Program-made: the position numbers and the translations under genes
Shown: positions 41,043 through 49,235 of the stretch, piece after piece
Position numbering within the stretch: the first letter of the stretch is position 1
Layout: the number at the start of each line of letters is the position of its first letter
The notes under the pieces: model-generated
The model's input: only the letters and a program-made list of their open reading frames with translations
Told to the model about the DNA's origin: nothing
Database searches by the model: none
Assembly (NCBI RefSeq): GCF_034092415.1
Contig: NZ_CP139304.1
Location: 1,596,001-1,660,000 of the forward strand
Direction of reading: 5' to 3'
DNA length: 64,000 bases
Source: Prochlorococcus sp. MIT 1341
GTDB lineage: Bacteria > Cyanobacteriota > Cyanobacteriia > PCC-6307 > Cyanobiaceae

Positions 41043-41477
41043 ATGCGCTGTATATTATTTGCTTGTTTTATTGCGGCAACACTTTTTCTTACTCCGGTTG
41101 TGACCTTTGCATACACTGCTGATTTATCACCTGCTGTTTCAGATGTAACTAAGAAGTTTTCAGAGAAGTTCTGTACGTCTATTGGAAAGGGAATGACTCC
41201 TGAAAAGGCTGGAGAAAGTGCAGTGGCTCAACTTGCACCTCAACTTACAAAAGGCTTTTTTTTCTCACCTGTTATGGATGAAATAATGTCTGCTCCAAAA
41301 GCAGACTTAGCTGATTCAGTATCCAATAATATTCTTGATAAATGTGGAAATGAACTAGGAGGTATTACTACAGAAGAGCTTGATGATTATTTAACTCTAT
41401 TGGCAAGTAAAATTCCTGTCAAATCTAAGGGTTTGAATTTACCTTCAGTTCGACAGAAAGCACCTTTGAGACAATAA
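41043..41477 (+). CDS. Secreted small protein (144 aa)
   Basis: Signal peptide MRCILFACFIAATLFLTP with cleavage near TFA-Y. The mature domain is helical (LSPAVSDVTKKFSEKFCTSI, GKGMTPEKAGESAVAQLA) with two cysteines. A GTG at 41025 is in frame but lies inside the terminator stem. First gene upstream of the mini-gene operon. Function unknown. Confidence 0.65.
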   Translation: MRCILFACFIAATLFLTPVVTFAYTADLSPAVSDVTKKFSEKFCTSIGKGMTPEKAGESAVAQLAPQLTKGFFFSPVMDEIMSAPKADLADSVSNNILDKCGNELGGITTEELDDYLTLLASKIPVKSKGLNLPSVRQKAPLRQ

Positions 41478-41479
41478 TT

Positions 41480-41590
41480 ATGAGCCGATTACTAATTGCG
41501 TTCCTTAACGCTTATGAAAGTGGTATCTCCTCAGGTGACTTCTATGAGGAACCGATAGGTGATGATTATGTCTATCCAGATTGGCAATGA
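41480..41590 (+). CDS. 36-aa acidic peptide, mini-operon gene 1
   Basis: MSRLLIAFLNAYESGISSGD, ending FYEEPIGDDYVYPDWQ. It starts 2 nt after the upstream stop and its TGA overlaps the next ATG (ATGA). Confidence 0.5.
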   Translation: MSRLLIAFLNAYESGISSGDFYEEPIGDDYVYPDWQ

Positions 41591-41787
41591 ATTTTGCAGA
41601 AAATTGGGCGAGGGTATTTGTTGTGATGACTATCGTCGGTCTAGAAGTAGCCAATACCTATTTCGCCAAGGCTGAAATTGTGGGAGGCATACTCCTAAAC
41701 CTCATTGCATTTGGTTTGTTTCTTGGAGCCATTGGCTATGTTTTATTTACTGGTCCCTTATATGGAAAAGATAAAAAAGATGGATGA
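41587..41787 (+). CDS. Small membrane protein (66 aa), mini-operon gene 2
   Basis: MNFAENWARVFVVMTIVGLE and LLNLIAFGLFLGAIGYVLFT form two helices; basic C-terminus GPLYGKDKKDG. The ATG overlaps the previous stop; a TTG at 41581 is in frame. Confidence 0.65.
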   Translation: MNFAENWARVFVVMTIVGLEVANTYFAKAEIVGGILLNLIAFGLFLGAIGYVLFTGPLYGKDKKDG

Positions 41788-41902
41788 CTGGCCATCAGTT
41801 GAGGCTGCTAATAGAGTAGTGGGAACTGCTGGACTGTTTTTGTTTGCAGCAAGCTCTGCCTATTTGGCTTGGCAGTTTCAGAGATTTTTTGGCAATAAAT
41901 AA
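41780..41902 (+). CDS. Small membrane protein (40 aa), mini-operon gene 3
   Basis: MDDWPSVEAANRVVGTAGLF then LFAASSAYLAWQFQRFFGNK. Overlaps the previous gene by 8 nt and the next ATG by 1 nt. Confidence 0.55.
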   Translation: MDDWPSVEAANRVVGTAGLFLFAASSAYLAWQFQRFFGNK

Positions 41903-42105
41903 TGCAAAAAATTCTAATCACTCTCGGACTTGGAATTGCTGCTATAGGTGTTCTATACCCTTACTTAAGGCAATTGGGTTTAGGACAACTGCCAGGCGAC
42001 ATAATTTTGAAGGGAGAAAACTCAACTTTTTATTTCCCGGTCGTTAGTTGTATTACGATTAGTTTGTTTGTGTCGGCTCTGCTTCATTTATTCCGATCCT
42101 CCTAA
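41902..42105 (+). CDS. DUF2905 family membrane protein (67 aa), mini-operon gene 4
   Basis: MQKILITLGLGIAAIGVLYP, then LGQLPGDIILKGENSTFYFP and a second helix. The L-PGDI-x-ILxxG-x-FYFP core is diagnostic of DUF2905. Starts on the A of the preceding TAA (TAATG). Function unknown. Confidence 0.8.
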   Translation: MQKILITLGLGIAAIGVLYPYLRQLGLGQLPGDIILKGENSTFYFPVVSCITISLFVSALLHLFRSS

Positions 42106-42266
42106 TGCCCCTCGCAAAACCTATCCCTGACTATGTGATGCGTCTGTGGCGTAAGGTTCGCAGGTTTGAATTAACACGCACTCTTCGTGCCACTGAGAAG
42201 AGGATGGAATACGTCAAACAATCATTGGCTTATATAGATCGAGTCGAAGGCAGAACACCGAGATAG
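42105..42266 (+). CDS. 53-aa basic protein, mini-operon gene 5
   Basis: MPLAKPIPDYVMRLWRKVRR, FELTRTLRATEKRMEYVKQS, ending LAYIDRVEGRTPR. Strongly basic helix, possible nucleic-acid or ribosome contact. Again overlaps its neighbour as TAATG. Confidence 0.55.
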   Translation: MPLAKPIPDYVMRLWRKVRRFELTRTLRATEKRMEYVKQSLAYIDRVEGRTPR

Positions 42267-42425
42267 TTGATCCTAATTAAGATCTTCCAGTGGGGCTTAG
42301 TAATGCCTAGTTTTTTGTCTGTTTGAGATTTCTCAAAATGGTTTGAAAAGGTTCCCTGAGGAATCAGGTGCCCCTTCTGATTAAAGACGTTTAAGTCTTG
42401 TTGCTAGCACGTCTTACTTCCAGTC

Positions 42426-42617
42426 ATGCTCTGTTCCAAAGATTGTGTTAATACTTTGAACCGGAAATGGTTTTTATGGCTATTTTCTAAGCAGTTTCAT
42501 TATGGAGGTGATCCATTGTCGTATCTACCGATCGGTCAGGAGCTAATGGGGATTAAATCAGTTGAGCACTCAATGGCTTCAGCCTTGAAAGGTTTCATGA
42601 TTAATAGGTTTATATAG
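42426..42617 (+). CDS. 63-aa hypothetical protein
   Basis: MLCSKDCVNTLNRKWFLWLF, SKQFHYGGDPLSYLPIGQEL and a helix. Supported mainly by the terminator 25-60 bp downstream in the same direction. No family recognised. Confidence 0.4.
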   Translation: MLCSKDCVNTLNRKWFLWLFSKQFHYGGDPLSYLPIGQELMGIKSVEHSMASALKGFMINRFI

Positions 42618-42639
42618 GTTTTCTTTTTAGGCCTATTAA

Positions 42640-42678
42640 TTAAAGAGCTGGTGACAGAGTCATTGGCTCTTTTTCTTT
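42640..42678 (+). terminator. Intrinsic terminator
   Basis: AAAGAGC-N16-GCTCTTT followed by TTCTTTT on the + strand. Confidence 0.7.
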
Positions 42679-42787
42679 TGAGATTTACCTGTGTCCGAAA
42701 GTATTTCTGGATTTCTTCTAACTTCTTGGTGTTCAAACTCAAGGATTGCCTAAATTTGTTTCTCTATTCATGGAGCCTTAGCTGCTC

Positions 42788-43240
42788 CTGAGCAATCGTT
42801 ACTCACATAGGGTGGGACTTCTGTAATCTCTCAATATTTACCCTAAGCCAAAAGGACAATCTCTAGTTCTTAGAGGCCTATGGCTCTTTTTAGTTTTGTA
42901 GCCTCGTCCATACCTTCCATGCTTGTGAAAGTCGAGTTGTTTGTAGCAGCCTTGTGAAGCTTCGATAACTCTTGATATTTAGCTGATTCATAAGCCTCTA
43001 CTGCTGCTCGCATAGAAGGAAATATACAAATGACTGCCAAGTTGACTCCTCTTCATTTCTTTTGATGGAAGGATTCTGTAGCCATATAGGTCGATTATCG
43101 GGTATTGCTTCTTCTAGTTCTTGAAGTGGTTCATTCCTAATTGCGTTGATGTTCTAAAGAGTCGGTGCTTCGTGCACATCAATAAATAGAGCTTACTGCT
43201 TCTATGAAATAGCGGATGGAGCAAAGACATTGAAATATTC
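42788..43240 (-). pseudogene. Decayed fusion copy of the 8.7-9.4 kb DUF1330 + 73-aa gene block
   Basis: Follows 8643-9400 nearly base for base at its two ends, including non-coding flank, but about 300 bp are deleted (DUF1330 start joined to the tail of the 73-aa gene at GCCAAGTTGACTCCTCTTC) and several stops and frameshifts have accumulated. Not functional. Confidence 0.8.
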
Positions 43241-43355
43241 AATAGTCAGCTGATCAATTCATTAATACCTTCTCTTACAAATGTTTAATGCTTTCTACCC
43301 TTTTGTTGGCAGAATATTAAACCCAAGCGTTTCACTCAGCATTCAGGTGCAACTT

Positions 43356-43760
43356 ATGAAAAAAATCATATTCGTTGCTATTGCTTCTCTGCTTTTGATT
43401 TTCAATAGCAGCCTTGCTTTGGCAGATTTCGAAACCGAAGAGCTTCCTAAGTGCGTTGTTGTGACTCATTGCGTTCGAGTGAACTGGGAAGTTAGTGATA
43501 TAGAGGCTGCATTCAAAAAAGTTGTAGAGGCAGTTTCTAATACTCCTAGAACTAAAATTGTTGAGCAGACTGATTTTTATATCCATGCAGAAGCTAAAAC
43601 CAAATCCAGAAGATTTACCGATGACCTCTTAATCAAAGCACTCCCAGAAAAACGGGTAATTCAAGTTAGGTCTGAATCGAGAGTGGGGATAGGTGACATG
43701 GGAGTTAACCAAAAAAGAGTTGATGATTTAGCTTACCGTCTATCAACGATTAAAAATTAG
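43356..43760 (+). CDS. DUF1499-like secreted protein (134 aa)
   Basis: Start at ATG 43356, giving the signal peptide MKKIIFVAIASLLLIFNSSL (cleavage near ALA-D). The mature part CVRVNWEVSDIEAAFKKVVE, then RTKIVEQTDFYIHAEAKTKS, and IQVRSESRVGIGDMGVNQKR is the DUF1499 pattern. Upstream in-frame codons to 43281 are probably not used. Overlaps the next gene as TAGTG. Confidence 0.8.
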   Translation: MKKIIFVAIASLLLIFNSSLALADFETEELPKCVVVTHCVRVNWEVSDIEAAFKKVVEAVSNTPRTKIVEQTDFYIHAEAKTKSRRFTDDLLIKALPEKRVIQVRSESRVGIGDMGVNQKRVDDLAYRLSTIKN

Positions 43761-44044
43761 TGATTAGTCCGGATTTTTATGGGTTTATCGCTGCTGCACT
43801 AACGACCGTGGCTTTTGTGCCTCAAGTTATAAAGACCTGTAGGACTAAGAAGGCTAAGGATGTATCAACAACGATGCTCTTGATGTTCATTACTGGACTC
43901 TTGTTCTGGATTATCTATGCAATACATACACACGCTCTCCCTGTCTTAATAGCCAACACAATTACTTTTATCCTGAACGTGACAATCCTTATGCTCAAGC
44001 TGACTTATAGTAAGGAAAATAGTGTAGAAGAAACTGCCTTATAA
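43760..44044 (+). CDS. SemiSWEET-type PQ-loop sugar transporter (94 aa)
   Basis: Three-helix half-transporter that dimerises to move sugars. GFIAAALTTVAFVPQVIKTC has the PQ motif in helix 1; KDVSTTMLLMFITGLLFWII is helix 2 and PVLIANTITFILNVTILMLK helix 3. GTG start overlaps the DUF1499 stop, so translation is coupled. Confidence 0.85.
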   Translation: MISPDFYGFIAAALTTVAFVPQVIKTCRTKKAKDVSTTMLLMFITGLLFWIIYAIHTHALPVLIANTITFILNVTILMLKLTYSKENSVEETAL

Positions 44045-44275
44045 CTTGCCCTGACTAGGGTTGTTCAAAATGTATCAGCTTGAAAGTAGAAATTATCTAA
44101 GTTGATAGATAGTCATATTCAAAACCTATAGAGACCCCTTATTTTTTTTCTTTGCTGTCTTCTTCTTTTTTTACCATGTCTCAAGCTTAGATAAAGTTTG
44201 CTCAGTTTCTCCTTCGCCGGTTTCTCTAGGTAACTATATTTTGCCTTACTCTTATATAAAGGTAAATTGTTCTTT

Positions 44276-44470
44276 TTACACGACTCCTAACTTCATTGCT
44301 GCTTTCACCCTCCTGACTATGGCATCATCAATGTCGTTGTCCGTTTGAAGAGCTAACCATTCCAAGGAGGAAACGATCCAAGCCTTCATTTGTTTCTTGA
44401 ACAGTTTTTTAAGGGTCAAGTACAACATGGGCTTGAAGAATAAAAAAAAGAATCCGGCAATACTTGTCAT
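44276..44470 (-). CDS. Small membrane-associated protein (64 aa)
   Basis: MTSIAGFFFLFFKPMLYLTL, then a basic stretch (KKLFKKQMKAWIVSSLEWLA) and an acidic helix. Function unknown. A diverged piece of composite repeat (44160-44200) lies just below it and another copy above. Confidence 0.5.
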   Translation of the reverse strand: MTSIAGFFFLFFKPMLYLTLKKLFKKQMKAWIVSSLEWLALQTDNDIDDAIVRRVKAAMKLGVV

Positions 44471-44539
44471 TCTTTTAATCTAATTCGTTAAAAGTTAGCT
44501 ACTTTATTCACTATTGCTCCATTATCTCTAGACCTTTAA

Positions 44540-44645
44540 TTAATGCAAGTTTGGGTAGAAATTTCTGATTTACCCAAATGCCTTGCTTCCATGTATAGGT
44601 AAGCGGTAATGGCCAGCAGTGAATTTTAGCCATAGCAATATATCT
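44540..44645 (+). repeat. Composite intergenic repeat, 44.6-kb copy
   Basis: CAAGTTTGGGTAGAAATTTC, TGATTTACCCAAATG, ATGGCCAGCAGTGAATTTTA and GCCATAGCAATATATC. Diverged but ordered blocks. Confidence 0.6.
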
Positions 44646-44669
44646 CATCATTATTCTCTGAAACTAGTT

Positions 44670-46439
44670 CTATTTCAGGCTGACTGCTTTGCCTTCTCTT
44701 CTTGGGTCGGCAGCACCGTGCCACTTTCCATTATCCCATTGGATGAGGGCTAGTCCACTGTTAAAACGACTGTATTTAATTTGGTGCCCAAGACTCTTTA
44801 GTTTCTTATGGATGTTGTTATGCGGATCTGACCAGTTACCGCCTTGTTCCAGTAACGTGTAATCAGGTCTGACCGACAGTAAATTCTGGTTGACTACGTC
44901 TTTTGGCGAAAGCTTTAAATCTAGTGCTCCTATTAATGCATTTGTCAGGTAATGGGGAATAAGCCAGCCGCCTGGCGACCCAATTGCCAAAACTGGACGG
45001 TCATCACGGAATACTATGACCGGAGACATAGAACTCATAGGGCGTTTGTTTGGTTTAATTCGATTGGCAATGGGCTTCCCTGAGACGTCTGATAAAAATG
45101 AGAAGTCAGTTAATTGGTTGTTTAATACCATTCCTCCAGATAAATGTCTGCTCCCGAAGACATTCTCAACTGAACTTGTGTAGCTTGCGACGTTCCCATC
45201 TGCATCAACTACTACTAGGTGAGTCGTTCCTCCACCTGATGTACGAGGTTGACTTGCTAAATCCAATAATTCGCTACCTCTTGGCTTCCCTGGTAAAGGT
45301 TTAATTGTTGTTGTATTGGCAGTTTTGATGGCGCGCGCCCTTTTTTTAATATAGCTGTCTTCTAATAACCCCTTGAGAGGCACTCTCAAGTCAATAGGGT
45401 CGCCTATCCAGTGAGAACGATCAGCATCGGCAAACCTTAAAGATTCTGCTAAAAGATGCCAACGATTTAGCTTTTGCTTCCACCGACTTTTCTTTGAGAG
45501 AATTTCATATGTTCTAAGAGATTGCAAAACGGCAACTCCACCACCACTTGGGGGAGGAAAACAACAAATTTGCCAAGACTTATACTTTCGACAGACAGGA
45601 TTACGCTTTTTGACTTTATAACTTGCTAAATCCACATTAGTGATTGTTTGTACGTTCTTGTTTTTGTTTCGCTGTAGTTCAAGGTCAGCTATAAGCTCAT
45701 TGGCTACTTCACCAAGATAAAATTCATTGACACCTCCCTTTGCAATTCGGCTGAGGGTGGATGCTAATTTCTTGTTGCGAAATGGTATCTTTTTAGTTGG
45801 GAGAGAACCATTTGGAAGATAGAGGGATTTAAAAGCTTTACTGTGGTTAATTCCTATTTTTTTTGCCAAAGAAATTGATCTAAGAAGTCGAGGACTTGGA
45901 ATGAATCCGTCTCGGGAAAGATGAATACTTCTTTTGAAATTATCTGCCCAAGGTAAGCGTCCAAATTGTTGGTGTCCTTCCCACAGTAACGCAGTTGTTC
46001 CTGGGACTCCTATTGCGGAGAGACTTTTAGTTGCCTTTAGCCAAGGAACTTCTTTCCCATTCGATGTTATCCATACATTCTGTTTAATTTGAGCAGATGC
46101 AGTTTCTCTACCATCAAGAGCATGTAAAGACTTTTTTGTTTGGTCCCAATATAAAAGAAATGATCCACCACCTAAACCTGAGCTTTGTGGTTCAACAACA
46201 GACAGAACTGTCTGAGCTGAGACCACTGCATCCATGGCGGTTCCACCTTCTTCTAACGACCTAAGAGCTGCATCACTTGCTAATGGATTGGCAGTAACCA
46301 CTACAGCTCGGCCGCTCGCAGTTGATATTCCGGTGCTTTTAGTATCAATACTTTCTGGTGCTCTCCAGTTAACTTGCGCAATGAGCGGTAGGGGAAGTGT
46401 TATAAGGAGAAATAGCTTGAAGGGTTTATAGGTTGTCAA
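44670..46439 (-). CDS. ggt: Gamma-glutamyltransferase precursor (589 aa)
   Basis: Periplasmic N-terminal-nucleophile hydrolase that cleaves gamma-glutamyl bonds of glutathione and related peptides. Signal peptide at residues 1-21. SSGLGGGSFLLYWD and DGRETA are in the large subunit; autocleavage is before Thr405 in GGTTHLVVVDADGN, generating the small subunit with SSVENVFGS, MSSMSPVIVF and GSPGG. Length is normal. The start codon directly abuts a composite repeat. Confidence 0.92.
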   Translation of the reverse strand: MTTYKPFKLFLLITLPLPLIAQVNWRAPESIDTKSTGISTASGRAVVVTANPLASDAALRSLEEGGTAMDAVVSAQTVLSVVEPQSSGLGGGSFLLYWDQTKKSLHALDGRETASAQIKQNVWITSNGKEVPWLKATKSLSAIGVPGTTALLWEGHQQFGRLPWADNFKRSIHLSRDGFIPSPRLLRSISLAKKIGINHSKAFKSLYLPNGSLPTKKIPFRNKKLASTLSRIAKGGVNEFYLGEVANELIADLELQRNKNKNVQTITNVDLASYKVKKRNPVCRKYKSWQICCFPPPSGGGVAVLQSLRTYEILSKKSRWKQKLNRWHLLAESLRFADADRSHWIGDPIDLRVPLKGLLEDSYIKKRARAIKTANTTTIKPLPGKPRGSELLDLASQPRTSGGGTTHLVVVDADGNVASYTSSVENVFGSRHLSGGMVLNNQLTDFSFLSDVSGKPIANRIKPNKRPMSSMSPVIVFRDDRPVLAIGSPGGWLIPHYLTNALIGALDLKLSPKDVVNQNLLSVRPDYTLLEQGGNWSDPHNNIHKKLKSLGHQIKYSRFNSGLALIQWDNGKWHGAADPRREGKAVSLK

Positions 46440-46530
46440 TGCAAGTTTGGATAGGAATGTCTGATTCGCTGAGATCGGTTGAGATTACTCAAAAGGAAGT
46501 CTTCATGAGCTAATAGTTAATTTCCTTAAT
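46440..46530 (+). repeat. Composite intergenic repeat, upstream of ggt
   Basis: GCAAGTTTGGATAGGAATGT, CTGATTCGCTGAGATCGG, ATTACTCAAAAGGAAGTC and CATGAGCTAATAGTTAATTT. A second piece with TTTTCTCGAGGGTTTG lies at 46685-46705. Between them (46531-46680) nothing else is seen. Confidence 0.75.
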
Positions 46531-46712
46531 TGAAATTGAATCTTAGCGTTACTTACCTTTTTGTGCCTCTTCTAAAAGTGAGATATAGATTTATGTACGC
46601 AGCGATAACTAAAAGAATTAAAAGAAAGGTGTTTAGTTTCATCAATCAATAGATAGAAGTAGAAGTAGAAGGAGTTTTAATAGACCCTTTTCTCGAGGGT
46701 TTGCTTTATTTA

Positions 46713-46736
46713 TTAGTCACCAAAACGATAGTGCTT
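46713..46736 (-). pseudogene. DUF861 cupin 3' remnant (seven codons)
   Basis: KHYRFGD-stop, next to the CTCGAGGGTTT end of a composite repeat, in the same arrangement as at 11.27 and 16.21 kb. Too short to be certain on its own, but the surrounding TTATTAGTCACCAAAACG extends the match. Confidence 0.5.
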
Positions 46737-46933
46737 TCAAGGCAGGGTGAGGTTAAGGAGATTTGCAATTAATTATCTCAAACTCAACTTCTTTTTAGCT
46801 GCATATAGAAATTATGAAAGTCCATCAATAAGAGGTGTAGAGCTTTTAAACCTTTTCTTCCTGAGCAGAGATAAATGCAGAGGATCCTCAAGAGCAGAAA
46901 ATGATTTGAGTTGTCGTCCCAAGGAATCGCATT

Positions 46934-47095
46934 TCATGCCAAAGAGCTAATTAGCTTAGTTACATCAACAGGTTCATCAGGTATGCACTCTGTTGGGTAA
47001 GGGGTGACATCTCTTCCAGCAATACCTGCAACGACAGCAGCTAGTACGATACCTAATAACCATTTGTTCCGTGTGTTGGATAAGAAGCGGCGCAT
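46934..47095 (-). CDS. Small membrane-anchored protein (53 aa)
   Basis: MRRFLSNTRNKWLLGIVLAA then VVAGIAGRDVTPYPTECIPD: a signal-anchor followed by a short exported tail with one cysteine. On the same strand as the next two genes. Confidence 0.6.
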   Translation of the reverse strand: MRRFLSNTRNKWLLGIVLAAVVAGIAGRDVTPYPTECIPDEPVDVTKLISSLA

Positions 47096-47116
47096 AATTC
47101 CCGTAAAGTAAAAATA

Positions 47117-47488
47117 CTAAGCAACTTTTTCTTCTTCTTCAGTAATCACTTCAACCAGTTCTGGACTAAATGAAGAAAGTGCGGTGTCCTCATCTTCCTT
47201 AAATGGCATCTCAACTGATGGAGCTTCGACTAAAGTTAATGCCTGTTCATCCATTCCAGTTGACTCGGCAGGAGTGTCCTCACTGGAATCAGAAGAGAAA
47301 GAAGCCTTGGCTAAAACTTTTATCAGGCTCTTTAGAGATACGAAGAACATCTTGAAAATATCAGACAAGTTCTTGAGTTCTTCTTTAATGAACTTCTGAG
47401 AATCTTTTCTAACGAAGTAAGTTGTGACTGTCCATCCAGTTAGACCAATAAGGAATAGAGAGCACGAAACTGTAATCAGAGTGAACAT
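47117..47488 (-). CDS. Membrane-anchored acidic protein (123 aa)
   Basis: One N-terminal helix (MFTLITVSCSLFLIGLTGWT), a basic linker (KFIKEELKNLSDIFKMFFVS) and a Ser/Glu-rich acidic C-terminal half ending EVITEEEEKVA. Function unknown. Confidence 0.65.
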   Translation of the reverse strand: MFTLITVSCSLFLIGLTGWTVTTYFVRKDSQKFIKEELKNLSDIFKMFFVSLKSLIKVLAKASFSSDSSEDTPAESTGMDEQALTLVEAPSVEMPFKEDEDTALSSFSPELVEVITEEEEKVA

Positions 47489-47647
47489 TACTAGGTAGAT
47501 ATAGCCCTCTATGTATATCTATTCCTTTTAGACATTGCAAGGAAGTAGCCATCTCTTAGAGAGTTCGCATCTTTTCCTTATTAAATTTTCACTATTCCTT
47601 AAGTTTGGGTCGCAATGCATGATTTCACTGAGATCGCTTGCCATGAC

Positions 47648-47890
47648 TTAAAGAGAAGTTTTCAACTTGGGCTCATACACAGCGCCATTGCATACACCCA
47701 CAGCAAGAGACTCTTTAGCTTTCTGGCTCCAGGTATTTAAATCTGGTTTTTCATTGATCCATCCGACGGTACTATCAAGACAACGATTCCAATAAGCAGC
47801 TTTCTTTGAAACAGGCACTAATTCGATAGCAATTACACAGAGAGCAAGTGTTGCAACTGTTTTCAGTGTCTTGTCTAAAGAGGTCTCCAT
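47648..47890 (-). CDS. Small exported protein with two cysteines (80 aa)
   Basis: METSLDKTLKTVATLALCVI then AIELVPVSKKAAYWNRCLDS; the mature part has W...C...W...C spacing (ESLAVGVCNGAVYEP). Function unknown. A composite repeat fragment lies at 47585-47660. Confidence 0.6.
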   Translation of the reverse strand: METSLDKTLKTVATLALCVIAIELVPVSKKAAYWNRCLDSTVGWINEKPDLNTWSQKAKESLAVGVCNGAVYEPKLKTSL

Positions 47891-48236
47891 ACTGAGTTTG
47901 GGCGTTGAGGCAATCTTTTTAACTATTGTTAAAGAGAAATAATGAGAAGTCAGTAAAAATTGATAATTCTATTGATATGACTAGGGTTTGCAGATTAATC
48001 GACTTTAGACTTTTGTTTACAGGTTATTAGTTCCTTGCATTTATAGCAATTAATCTTTGGCAATTTCGATGTGGGAATGAACCCTGCTCAGTAACGTTCC
48101 TTGCCTTGTTTTTTATCGCTGAACTTAGGGCCCTAAGTATTTTCACTGCTTTTGTCAGAGGAACCTGAAGAGATGCTCTCTGACATAGAAACTTGAGGTG
48201 GAATATGTAATCCTAACTTGAATTGCAATTTCCTTG
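47891..48236. other. Spacer without recognised features
   Basis: About 350 bp between divergent genes. I see no ORF, hairpin with U-tract, NtcA box or repeat block in it. Confidence 0.4.
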
Positions 48237-48515
48237 ATGGCACTTGAAACCACTGTTGTTACCTTCAAGCTAAATGGAACTTTTGCTCAGTGGGCAGAGA
48301 TTTTTGATAGTGATGAAGCAAATAAGAGGCATGCAGATTATGGGATAAAGCCTCTATATAGAGGAGTTAATAAAGCAGACCCTCAGCAGGTGATTGTTAT
48401 TCATCAGAATCAGGAAGGGGATTTGGATAAGTTCCTTGAAGCAAACCATGATTGGATCTCTACTCATGATGTTGATATGACCAGTTTTGACAAGTCAGTT
48501 TGGACTGCTGATTAG
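48237..48515 (+). CDS. DUF3764 family protein (92 aa)
   Basis: MALETTVVTFKLNGTFAQWA, EIFDSDEANKRHADYGIKPL and QQVIVIHQNQEGDLDKFLEA match the small ferredoxin-fold DUF3764 proteins found in marine cyanobacteria and proteobacteria. ATG 48237 is used; a TTG precedes it. Confidence 0.8.
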   Translation: MALETTVVTFKLNGTFAQWAEIFDSDEANKRHADYGIKPLYRGVNKADPQQVIVIHQNQEGDLDKFLEANHDWISTHDVDMTSFDKSVWTAD

Positions 48516-48661
48516 TAACTTGATAGAAGGAAGAAGAATTTCTGCTAATGGGTCTAAGAGAAAAGTAGTAGTTTCAATGCACTTTCAGACCAAAGTCTTA
48601 CCCATTTTTATAGGTGCTCGGTTGACTTTTCTTCTTTTGTAAAAGTGCCTATTAGAAATTG

Positions 48662-48688
48662 AAAAAAGGGGGCCAATTAAGGCCCCCT
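48662..48688 (-). terminator. Terminator of the 97-aa coiled-coil gene, copy 2
   Basis: On the reverse strand GGGGGCC-TTAATT-GGCCCCC then TTTTTTC. The same position as in the 7.0-kb copy. Confidence 0.85.
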
Positions 48689-48733
48689 GAATACCTTCTT
48701 AGTTAACCCCCATCACTCAGCCAGTGGAAAGTC

Positions 48734-49027
48734 TTAGGTCTTAACAGCGTACTTTTTAGTTTCTTCAACAGCAAGTTCAGTTTTTTTTTCTGATGGAGCT
48801 AACGCTTTAAGCTCTTCTTGAAGCTCATGTTCACGTTCATCAATTACTTTGATGCGTGATTGATATGTCTCTTCAAGTCGCTTGCGGGAAGCGTCAAGGT
48901 TGTCGAGCTCTTCTTGTCGCTGCTTACGCTTGATCTCATCTAGCTGGCTATCTGAGACAACATAAACAGTCCTCATGTGAGGAAAGAATGAGTCAGAAAA
49001 AACAGATTCGAATAAGGATGTGTGCAT
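48734..49027 (-). CDS. Coiled-coil small protein (97 aa), copy 2
   Basis: MHTSLFESVFSDSFFPHMRT, VYVVSDSQLDEIKRKQRQEE, then the same charged helix as at 7060-7353. Roughly 85% identical to copy 1 by eye, with the helix almost unchanged. Its 3' region contains TGATGGGGG, resembling the motif in the candidate small RNAs. Confidence 0.75.
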   Translation of the reverse strand: MHTSLFESVFSDSFFPHMRTVYVVSDSQLDEIKRKQRQEELDNLDASRKRLEETYQSRIKVIDEREHELQEELKALAPSEKKTELAVEETKKYAVKT

Positions 49028-49235
49028 GATGTTCTGTGCGGGAACATCCTTACTTTGCTTCAAGCTTTTAGAAGCAGTAATGCTGTAAACCGAAGAAATG
49101 TATACGGTAAATATCACCTAATTCGGTTAATAGCACATTAGTTAGTAAGAACCGTAAAGTCTAAATGCTTACGTAAAAGCCCTACATGCAATTTATACAA
49201 ATATGCTAAAAATCAATTAGCCGAACAGGACGGTT

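Noticed and set aside
42536-42742. 68-codon reverse ORF
   Set aside because: It runs antisense through a clear rightward terminator and overlaps a better-supported rightward ORF.
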